Part shown: piece after piece, positions 21,501 through 33,500 of the stretch
Position numbering within the stretch: position 1 is the stretch's first letter
How the letters are laid out: every line of letters begins with the position of its first letter
Source: Bolinopsis microptera
Taxonomy: Eukaryota > Ctenophora > Tentaculata > Lobata > Bolinopsidae
Assembly (NCBI RefSeq): GCF_026151205.1
Contig: NC_087083.1
Location: 2,172,501 to 2,236,500, forward strand
DNA: 64,000 nucleotides
Direction: 5' to 3'
Notes under the pieces: model-generated
The model's database searches: none
Seen by the model: only the letters and a program-made list of their open reading frames with translations
What the model was told of the DNA's origin: nothing
Translations under genes and position numbers: made by a program

Positions 21501-24500
21501 GACTACAGCACCGAGTTAGTAAGCGACAACGCGTAAAGAAAGATCACTCGCGTCAAATGACTATGATCTGTTATCAACAACATATCATTTTAATTTCACT
21601 GCCATTATGCAATGCCGAATTTACATCTGCCGCGCAAAACTTTTTATCTATTACTATTAAATAGTAATTAGCATGTTTACAAATTGCGACTTCAACCAGT
21701 TTTGCAGACCGTTAGTTATATAGTACTTTTAGTAGGGCATTTATTTTAATATATTTATTTTACATTATTATATTTTAGTGTGACTTCTATAATTTTATTT
21801 ATGTAATAACCATTGATCAATAAATTGCGGCACACGCCAACCTCCACCGTGGGGTTTCAAAACCAGGTGCTAGAATTCATGGTGACAAGAGAGGCGGGTC
21901 TGATATTCCATCTTATAATCAACATTGCCTCCCAGGTGCTAGAATTCATGGTGACAAGAGAGGCGGGTCTGATATTCCATCTTATAATCAACATTGCCTC
22001 CCAGGTGCTAGAATTCATGGTGACAAGAGAGGCGGGTCTGATATTCCATCTTATAATCAACATTGCCTCCCAGGTGCTAGAATTCATGGTGACAAAAGAG
22101 GCGGGTCTGATATTCCATCTTATAATCAACATTGCCTCCCAGGTGCTAGAATTCATGGTGACAAGAGAGGCGGGTCTGATATTCCATCTTATAATCAACA
22201 TTGCCTCCCAGGTGCTAGAATTCATGGTGACAAGAGAGGCGGGTCTGATATTCCATCTTATAATCAACATTGCCTCCCAGGTGCTAGAATTCATGGTGAC
22301 AAGAGAGGCGGGTCTGATATTCCATCTTATAATCAACATTGCCTCCCAGGTGCTAGAATTCATGGTGACAAGAGAGGCGGGTCTGATATTCCATCTTATA
22401 ATCAACATTGCCTCCCAGGTGCTAGAATTCATGGTGACAAGAGAGGCGGGTCTGATATTCCATCTTATAATCAACATTGCCTCCCAGGTGCTAGAATTCA
22501 TGGTGACAAGAGAGGCGGGTCTGATATTCCATCTTATAATCAACATTGCCTCCCAGGTGCTAGAATTCATGGTGACAAGAGAGGCGGGTCTGATATTCCA
22601 TCTTATAATCAACATTGCCTCCCAGGTGCTAGAATTCATGGTGACAAGAGAGGCGGGTCTGATATTCCATCTTATAATCAACATTGCCTCCCAGGTGCTA
22701 GAATTCATGGTGACAAGAGAGGCGGGTCTGATATTCCATCTTATAATCAACATTGCCTCCCAGGTGCTAGAATTCATGGTGACAAGAGAGGCGGGTCTGA
22801 TATTCCATCTTATAATCAACATTGCCTCCCAGGTGCTAGAATTCATGGTGACAAGAGAGGCGGGTCTGATATTCCATCTTATAATCAACATTGCCTCCCA
22901 GGTGCTAGAATTCATGGTGACAAGAGAGGCGGGTCTGATATTCCATCTTATAATCAACATTGCCTCCCAGGTGCTAGAATTCATGGTGACAAGAGAGGCG
23001 GGTCTGATATTCCATCTTATAATCAACATTGCCTCCCAGGTGCTAGAATTCATGGTGACAAGAGAGGCGGGTCTGATATTCCATCTTATAATCAACATTG
23101 CCTCCCAGGTGCTAGAATTCATGGTGACAAGAGAGGCGGGTCTGATATTCCATCTTATAATCAACATTGCCTCCCAGGTGCTAGAATTCATGGTGACAAG
23201 AGAGGCGGGTCTGATATTCCAAGCTGGAGGACTACCGGCTATCCTGAGTTTCATATCAGATAACCAGTCAACTACTCACAAGGACATACTTCACTCTGCC
23301 ATGGCGGTATGTGTAAAATATGTGTAAAATATGTGTAAAATATGTGTAAAATATGTGTAAAATATGTGTAAAATATGTGTAAAATATGTGTAAAATATGT
23401 GTAAAATACAGTGTTGCGTGTTGGTTAGATATCACAGGCCACTTATATTATGTGGTGATCCATTGGGGGGGGAATACGAAAGTACATAATTAAGTTATGA
23501 TCAAAATCAATATCTTACATTTTGGCTGTAACATAAAATATTGAACTCTGTTACTATAATATAAAAAATAACAACATTTATCGTATTTCCCACCAGGTGG
23601 TCAGCAAACTTTGTACTAAATGTGAGCCAACAGATGAGACACTGCCCGAGTGTGTAGTTACACTCTCTACACTCCTTGATCACAGTGATAACCAGGTTTG
23701 TCCTTAATACTGATATTGATTTTTTTCATGCTTTACCTTAATACATATTTTAAGACAAATGTAAGGACTATAACAGGAGTATCTTACCCCCAGGTATCAG
23801 ACGGGTCACTAAGATGTTTTGCGTCTCTCTCTGACCGCTTCACTAGAAAGAACATAGACCCCGCACCTATTGGACATCACGGACTGGTAGAGAACCTGTT
23901 GAGCAGGTTGACGATAGCGTTACCCAGTACCTTCACTCCTACTAGGAACAACGCTGCGGGAAACAGACCTCAAACTACTAATAGTCAGACTCCTAGCGAG
24001 GGTAACAGCCCTATTTTAACAGCCCTATTTTAACAGCCCTATTTTAACAGCCCTATTAAGATAATGCTGTGCATGTTTTGTGTACTGATTATTCTAGTTT
24101 CTATAAATTATGAAACATTGACGATGTCGATATTAGCTCAATAATGTAACTAATAGTGACATAACATTTGACTGCTCAGCATACCATAAAGTGTTACCAC
24201 TTAAGTTAAGACTTCTTAAACTGACAATATCACACGCTCCCAGGTACAGTAAGCATGGTGATATCACTGCTAACAGCTCTGTGTAGAGGGAGTGACAGTA
24301 TCACTAACAAACTACTTTCCCAGGTACAGTAAGCATGGTGATATCACTGCTAACAGCTCTGTGTAGAGGGAGTGACAGTATCACTAACAAACTACTTTCC
24401 CAGGTACAGTAAGCATGGTGATATCACTGCTAACAGCTCTGTGTCGAGGGAGTGACAGTATCACTAACAAACTACTTTCCCAGGTACAGTAAGCATGGTG

Positions 24501-27500
24501 ATATCACTGCTAACAGCTCTGTGTAGAGGGAGTGACAGTATCACTAACAAACTACTTTCCCAGGTACAGTAAGCATGGTGATATCACTGCTAACAGCTCT
24601 GTGTCGAGGGAGTGACAGTATCACTAACAAACTACTTCACAGTAATCTAGCTGAGGCTCTTACCTCTGCTCTCATGGCTAACGAGAGGTAGTTATTTACA
24701 TTTGTTCTTGATCTAAGATTAGAGAGAGGATGCCTCTAGATATTATATTATCTTGTTAAGAATTAACAATTATTATCTTGATAGAAAGAGGATGCCTCTA
24801 GATATTATATTATCTTGTTAAGAATTAACAATTATTATCTTGATAGAAAGAGGATGCCTCTAGATATATATTATCTTTACAATTATTGTCCAATCTCAAT
24901 AATTCTAATTGACAACACTTTATTAAACTAAAATTAACAACTAATTAATGTACATGCTGTAATGCTGTATGATCTACAGATGTGTTTTGGACACCATGAG
25001 GTTTATAGACCTCTTACTACTGCTGATGTTTGAGGGGCGCAGTGCACTGCCACGTACTAATCAACCTACTGTTTCCTCCTCTAACCACGGTAACGACTCA
25101 GCTAATCACAAGCAACTTATAGACAGGATCAGGAGCAAGGACTCTAACGGCCTCATTGAGCTCATGGAGAGTGGTAGGTTATAATTATTATTTATAATAT
25201 TATTTATAATTATAACTTAAAGTTTAATGTTTTTTACAGGCTCTAATGATGTAGTTTTACGAAGATTTCAAGCCTTACGTTGTGTGTTTCTCTTCGTTTC
25301 CAAAAGCATTATATATATGTATATGTGTATATATATATTTCGTTTTTAACTCTGGCTTACAAATCTGGATTGTGGTAGGAACCATATATTTTGTCCTCAC
25401 ACATAAAAGGTGATTAACTATAGAAAAGTAAGCTTACGGCGCCATACAATAATATAATTTAGTATAAATTTACTATTTTCACAATATATTCGTGATAAAC
25501 CGAACCTGGTGCTCAATATTGTCTGGATGTATAAACTTAAAAAACTCTTAAATTATACCAGGGAGCTACGACGTAAACTTTATGGACGACGTGGGACAAA
25601 CTCTGTTGAACTGGGCAAGTGCGTTTGGGACTCTGACTATGGTGGAGTATTTGGTGAAAAGAGGGGCTGATGTTAACAGAGGACAGAGGTCCTCCAGTCT
25701 CCACTACACCGCCTGTTTTGGTAGGTTGTTTGTGATCCCCCCCCCCCCCGCCCGGCCGGCCCCCTAGACTTTTTTTCAATCATATATCCATTCATAAAAG
25801 CGATTATTATATTGTAGAAGATACCGTTAAAGAGGACCGGCATTTGACCTCCCTAAGAGTGTCTTAAAAACATGTGACTGCCTTATATTCAATTCTTACA
25901 ATTTCTACTGGACTTTTTAAAACATTGTCTCTGTAGGGAGGCCAGCAATTGCTAAAGCCTTGCTAAGAAGTGGAGCTAATCCTGACCTAAGAGATGAGGA
26001 TGGAAAGACGCCGTTGGACCGGGCGCGTGAGAAGAACGACGAGGGTCATCGCGAGGTGGTACACATCCTACAGAACCCCGGTAAATTGCACATAATATTA
26101 TATTATATCCTTTAAGTTTGTGTTTTTTATTTCTGTGGAAAGTTGAAAAAATCAGTGCAGGTGATCCAAAATTGGAGAGTTTGTTATCCTACATTGCAGG
26201 TGAGTGGATGATGAATGAAGCGAGCGGGGAAGGAAGTGGCAGTGCCACTGCCACATTACCTCCAAAACAAGAACCCATCCCGGCGGAGGAGGAGGAGGTC
26301 CCCGAGGAAGATGCGGAGGAGACTCAAGCACCCTGGGTACGAGACGACGAACTGATTGTAAAATACCTGAAATACTGGATTCCTCAGTTCACTGATATCT
26401 TCCAGAACACCCTTTACACCAGGTTCACATTTCAGATCGTTTTTATTCTCCTGAGTAAAAGTGTAAGAAATCATGTAAGAGTGTTATCTACATTAAACTG
26501 TACTAGACAACAAGATACATTATAATTTGATAACGAGTAGATCTACTCATCTACTCAGTGTAATCTACATTATTATTTATGGTAATATTATCTAGTTATC
26601 TACATTATCAAGTTGTATCTAGGTGTCCTGTATCTTTGTTACATTGTGCATGGATAATGATTGTTCTTATCTACTGTACTTGTAGACATGATAATATCAG
26701 CTGATGAGATTTAAATATATCCAGTGTTTGTAAAGATCATCATAGTAGTATCTAAGCTACTGTACCATGTACATACTACCATAGGTTTTAAAAGTTGATT
26801 ACTAATAAAGGTGAATATTGTGAGGGATCGTTGACATATATTACGCCTTGGGGAGTTGGGGAGTGAGTTTGAAAAAACAAGTTTAATTTTTACACAATAG
26901 CTGTTTGTGAAGGAAGGGGGTTTAAAATTGTCAACAAATTCTCTACATAATGTATACATATATGTGTACTATTCCTATCTTATTAATGTTAAATAACACA
27001 ACGTCTCAGTGTAAAGAAGAGTGCGCTGACCCTACTACGGAAAATAGTCCGGTACACTACACTCAACATTGTTCAGACACTCTGTGAAGAAGGGGCTCCC
27101 TACAGCGCCCAGATTGTGGAGACCATTGCTTACGTGCTGGAGGTAGGTTCCGTGAGTTGTTGGAATATTTGGAATATTTGGAATATTTGGAATATTTGGA
27201 GGATTGCCAGCAGGATGTTGTTAGAAATAGTTTGATAGAAATAGTTTGATAGAGACGTTATTCTTCCTGTTTTTACTGGATATTACTACGTGGTAACTGC
27301 TTAGTGTATTATTACAGCTGACAAAGACTACCTGTGTATCTTGACGCTGTATCTAGATAACTTAATAACTTGTAAATTAATAAAATAAAAGTAATTACAT
27401 TATAACTTTATACATAAGTTAAAACATAATAGCAAGCTTTTACATAAGATACTTTAAATATAACACATGTAGAGAAAGGTATGACAGTGTGATGTCATGT

Positions 27501-30500
27501 TCATTGCAAAGTGTAGCTGTAAAGCATACACCACTAATTGTTACTATACGCTGTACACTAGACCACTATGATACTACTAACAATGTACTTCAACTACAAG
27601 TTAACCATATTACGTTTACTATACATTTAAAAACTTTAAACACGGATAAAAGAAATAATGCCCGGCGGTATTACCAGAGTTATAACAATATATCAGTGAG
27701 TGTAAGAGTGAGTGTAAGAGTGAGTGTAACAGTGAGTGTAACAGTGAGTGTAACAGTAAGTGTAACAGTGAGTGTAACAGCGAGTGTAACAGTGAGTGTA
27801 ACAGTGAGTGTAACAGTGAGTGTTAGAGTGAGTGTAACAGTAAGTGTAACATTAAGTGTAACACACCCCTACACTAGGAGGAGGGAGACGATAACAAAGT
27901 ACCAGCACTCTCCATGGTACGGGATCTGTGCGAGAAGGGAGCAGACCACTTCATGGACCACTTCTGTAGACTGGGAGTCATAAACCACATCAGTAAACGA
28001 GCTAAGATATACTCAGATGAGAAGCTCAAGTCAGATAAGGTACTACTAATCTTTACTAATACTACTACTAATCTTTACTAATATCAGTTGGTGATCAGTT
28101 TCCTGTTATCATTCATTACCAGCTTCCTATTAACCCTCATATAATTTGTAGCCCCAAAATCACGTTCTTTTCATCCTTATTGTTCTGACTCACTATAATA
28201 GTTTAAACTGTTATAAGAAATTCCAAGTGTTTTCCTGGGTAAATTTCTTTTGATCCCGTTTGATGCGACAAGTAGAAGGCTCATATCAGGAGCATTTTCC
28301 TTGGGATCAATACAAATTTACCCAAGAAAACATTTTAACTATGTGACTCATAAATAATATTCCAATCCGGATTTTACATACACATTCCAAGTATAACAAC
28401 TATTTTACAACTATTTGAACAGGAGGATCAGTACATGGAGGACGCAGCGGAAGTACTGCCCTACAGACCCTACCACTGGTGCCAGTGGAGTATACTGCAC
28501 GCTAAGGAATGTATCTATATCTGGTGTGATTACACTGCTATTGCTCTCAGTTCCGGCTCTAACGGCTGGTTTAGGTGGGTTTAATTTGTGGGGATATTTA
28601 TGGGTGGTTTGATTGTGGGGTTATGAATGATTATTGTGTGGTTCATGTGTGGTTTCATTGATTATTTTTTAATGGTGTGGTTTATAAAGTTATTGTCTTG
28701 TTTGGTTTGTATAGTGTCCCACTGTGAGGCTGATCAAGGTGGCATGGTGGACAAACATGACGTTTAAACAAGTACAGATTGTAGTGATACCACGCAATAC
28801 ATAATAATATGTTATACATTAGCAGTACATGATAACATGAAGTAATTTATTTAAAATTGTGTTGTTTCAGTTTTATAATGGACGGCAAGTTATCTACCAT
28901 TTACAGTGCAGGGTGTCTTGACTCTAGCGGCACTGACACTTCAGGTATATAGTAATAGTAATAATAATATGTTTACAGTATGCACTAAAGGGGTATCTTA
29001 GGAAGTTTCTTGAACTTTTAACAGGTACCCCTCCTCACTTAACCCTCAATTAAGTTTCCTATCATTCGTGATTCGGCTGAGTCGACCGAGGAGATCGCAT
29101 AGATCCAACTCCCTAGACTAGATATAAAGGGGGGTATAGTAATGATACTGATACTTCATACTATACCATCTATAATTAACTTGTTATTTAATCAATTAAA
29201 CTAGTTAGTAGTAGTTAATTAATAAAGCTTCAATTACCCGAACTCTACAGATTCCCGCTGTGAGTTCCTGGAGAAGCTACAGAGAGCCAAATGTCAGGTA
29301 GCATCTGATAAACCATCCCAACCCATACTGTCAACTCCTGGTAATACCATTGAGTTGGACAAGTGGCGACTCAAGTGCAGGTTAGTTTATATTGTAGTAT
29401 TGTGTTCATTAAGTGTTATTAGTTAATCAGTAACTCTCATTGTTTGTTTTTTTTTCTTCTCTGCTGGATTAGAATTATACGTTTAAAAATTACATTTATA
29501 TGCTATTCTTGTAATTATATTTATATGATTTCTTGTAACTTTGTAATGATGTAAATCAATATCCTTCTGATTATTAAACAATTTAGCTAATATTAATTGG
29601 TACAACTTATTTTAGGCGTGAAGGAGAACTTGCGATAGATAACGTAGAAGGACAACAGAGCACTGTGCTCCGAGAGGATTTGCCCGGTTTTATATTTGAG
29701 TCCAACAAGGGCGCCACACATTCCTTCAATGCCGAACTTACTTTAGGTCAGATATCATTTATTTACAACTACACACTTCAAACATATTTGTTGATTGAAA
29801 GTAACTTTGTAATGATGTGTCCTGGTTGAGATTGGTTGTACGATGAAAAGTAGCAATTCTTTACTTTAGGAGTGGAGTTTGCTGCTGGATGGGGAAAAAA
29901 GACGTGCAAGGTTAAATCAAAATCGAAGCAACTGCAACAGCAGGTCAGTTAATATAATGATGTAAAATGACAAAGGAGTAACGGGGATGTAGCTCAGCGG
30001 TAGAGCGTGTGCTTTGCATGTACAAGGTCCGGGGTTCGAGACCCCGCATCTCCACTTTTTAAATGCTTTTTATCTTCATCATTTTATTCTCTGCTTGAAT
30101 TGGACAAAGATTGTGTGCATTTTCTTGATAAATATCGATGAAATAATGTGGGACAAATTTGCAATATTAACTGTACGACTAGCAAAAATGCGCGTCTTAT
30201 TCGATTATTTTAGAGATTTTAGCAGCGTTTTTAAGCACACATTTAGAAAACAACTGTAAATCATGGGGCGGCACTTGGAGCATAGGTGCAGCACTTACCT
30301 CTCTACCTTCAATATAGAATTTATAGATTTATCTACGAATTTGTATTTTGGAATTATATGTAAAACACCGATGACCTCAAAGGGGTGGCATGAATTTACT
30401 TAAACAGTGTAACTGAAGAAATGACCTCAGAAATTGGAATTTTCGTAACGCGCGGCCAGTATTTTATTGATGGTATTGCGCTAAATTTGCTGCGCGTTAT

Positions 30501-33500
30501 ATTGCGCGTTTCTCTATTTAGCGAATTAATGATAAACTGCCAGCGTTTCTCATTTGATAAGCAGACATACGATAGTTTTATTATCAAATTGATCAATCAG
30601 TTATGACTCTTCCAACAACGTTCAATGCAAATGTATACCGATCATCACTCCGTTCTATTTCAGATCAATGTTTTATCGGAGGAGATTTACATGACATATT
30701 TCGAGAACAAGATGAATCACATGCGTCCTGTTGTAGCCAAACTGAAAGTGATCCTCAACAACATAGATTCTGCTGTATCGCTTCACAATGACGCTAAATC
30801 GGTATGTTAACCTCCAAAACATCCCATTAGTTATTTTACAAAACTGGACATTTGTGGGAAAGGAGTATAGTACGGTAAATCGGGGGTTTGAGTTTTGAAG
30901 CCCCAGCGGATCAAATGGTTTCTTTCTGCAAAGTACTGGTTCCAAATTATATTAAGTAATGGATAGTTTAAAGAAGTAACGACTAACGAGCCTGACAAGC
31001 TCGTTTGTCAGGCCCATTTATAAGCTGTATTTCAAAGCATCACGAGATATTAAAACTAAATTGAGGGGAAAGGGAAGACGAAAGGTAAATCGTGGTAAAT
31101 CGAGCCACGTAAAATGGGGTTTTTACTGTACATTGATTATTTCCACAACATTTATAACAACTCCTCCCATTAGTTATCAACTGATTAACCCCCCAGGAGA
31201 GTGAATGGAAGCCTCTCCTTTCCTCTTCCTTCAGAAGTTTAGCTGTATTGCTCCACAGTGACACATCCTTATCTACCTTCGAACTTAACTCGTGTGAACT
31301 TGTACCTAGTTTACTACGTGCACTTAGTTACAATGTTAGTGCACTCATTCGAATTATTATTCTGTGTAATTGGGAAATGTTTTTGAGAGTTTTTTTCCTT
31401 TAAACTTTGTTTGAATTTTTGTTTTTGGTGGTAAAATTCGTGAATATTTCTAGATATTAGGTTACGTTAAATTTGAATAACTAATTGTCCAGGACATGAA
31501 GACAGGAGCGTCCTGCAGCAGTGTTAAACAGCAGAATGCTATTAACACTAGTCTACACAAGAGCCAGGAGCGGATAGAAGTGTTTAAAGAGTGCTTCTTG
31601 AACGGGTCCCACGCTCAGGAGTGAGTTGTTATTTAGTTAATTAGTAACTAATTAGTAACTAGTTTAATTAGTAACTAAAGAGTAACTAATCAGTTATTAC
31701 TCTTTTAATTAGTCACTAATTAGTAACTAGTTTAATTAGTTACTAATTAGTAACTAATTAGTTATTACTCTTTAAATTAGTAACTAATTTGTTATTACTC
31801 TTTTAATTATCTGATTAGATTATGATTGTGATCTGCGACAGACTTTTTCACCTCTGCTAAACGTCTTCATGTACCGTCAATATCACGTGACTTTAATTGT
31901 TGATATCACGTGATTTTCAGGGAGATTGCGACTAATCTAGTTAAGAAGTTGGTGTCAGTGATGGAGTCGGTTGAGAACTTACCGTTGTACTTGTACGAGA
32001 GTCCGGGAGCGCTCTATAGCTTGCAGATACTTACAAAACGGTAAGTTACGAGAATCACAGGGAAAATAACATGGTTTTGCAATATTTTGTTCTATGGCTA
32101 TGAATTTGGAATTTGCAGAAATTTTAAAAAGGGTACAAAATGTGCCTTCAAAGAAATTTCCAGGGGGTTTGAAGACGTTTCAATGACTCCATTTTCTACC
32201 CTCCAAAATAGTAACCCCACACTTGAACCGCAGGTTGCGGTTCAGACTAGAGCGGTACGCTGGTGAGCACACCCTGTTGGACCGCAGCGGTAGAACACTC
32301 AAGATAGAGCCCATGACGGCGGTGGGAACCCTCGAGGAGTACCTTCGTAAAAACGTGAGTATTTTGGTTTACAGATCCAACAATTCACGTGAGTGATAAG
32401 ACTGTTTCAGTTTGATTAATCGAAATTGAACGGTTCGTAATATTTAAAAAATCAGATCATTCAGCAACATGTTTAATGTAGTTTGACTCCTCACTTTGCT
32501 CACGTCCGACAATGGTGTTTCTCTTGTCGCTAATATTATAATTTGGCTCAGGTTGCGAAGCAGTGGTTTGACTACGACAGGTCGACCTACAAGTTTATAA
32601 GGGAGGTAAAAGAGGGCGGGTCCCTCAAGTTCACACAAACTTCAGACTTTGACGAGAATGGAATTATATACTGGATTGGAACAAACGGAAAGTGCGTGAG
32701 AACTTTCGTTATGTTTATATTAACAAGTTACCTTAACATGATAACTGGATTTATAGTGTTTATCGTATGATAATATGTATGATTATAGTACACAGCTTGG
32801 AAGCTTCTGGAAGACAATCCCCAGTGGTCGTCCCTTAACTCATACATTACCCTGTTTAGGAGCTCTAAGGAGTGGAAGAACCCCAGCTCTATCAAGGCTG
32901 TGGTGTTATCTTCTTCTGATGGCAGGAACCTGCCTTACGGATCTCTTGGTGAGTTTTATCTTCAATAATATGAACCTAAATTATAGACCATACTGCATTT
33001 AATAAAGTCAGTGTTTTTGGATTGCAAGAATGAACGGCCCGGCATGATGTTTTTCCAGTTTTAGGCGTTTGCAACCATCACGCCATGTTAATGATTTTCT
33101 GTGTTTTTTGTTTTCTAATATTTCAATTGTTCGCATGAATGAGTACCCAATATTACCAATATCTTTCAAACATACAAATACCAATTCCCCACATACCACT
33201 AATACCTCTCTCTCCCAGATGATGTGCTGAGCCGGACATACCACATACCACACATACCACATACCAATCCCCCACATACCACTAATACCTCTCCCTCTCA
33301 GATGATGTGCTGAGCCGGACATACCACATACCACACATACCACATACCAATTCCCCACATACCACTAATACCTCTCCCTCTCAGATGATGTGCTGAGCAG
33401 GACATACCACATACCACATACCACACATACCACATACTAATCCCCCACATACCACTAATACCTCTCCCTCTCAGATGATGTGCTGAGCAGGACATACCAC

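Larger units (their letters stand above)
18517..25173 (+). other. HECTD1: HECTD1 exons 1-8: N-terminal helical (armadillo-like) region
   Basis: These eight exons encode residues 1 to about 375. Recognisable family blocks are [71 protein letters not shown] and [20 protein letters not shown]. They are alpha-helical repeat segments as in other HECTD1 proteins. Exons 4 and 7 are preceded by tandem copies of their own acceptor region (see separate entries). Confidence 0.85.

Noticed and set aside
27489-27983. 164-codon frame rich in SVTVSVTV repeats
   Set aside because: It is a translation of the AGTGAGTGTAAC minisatellite. The real exon 13 (27878-28039) uses a different frame.
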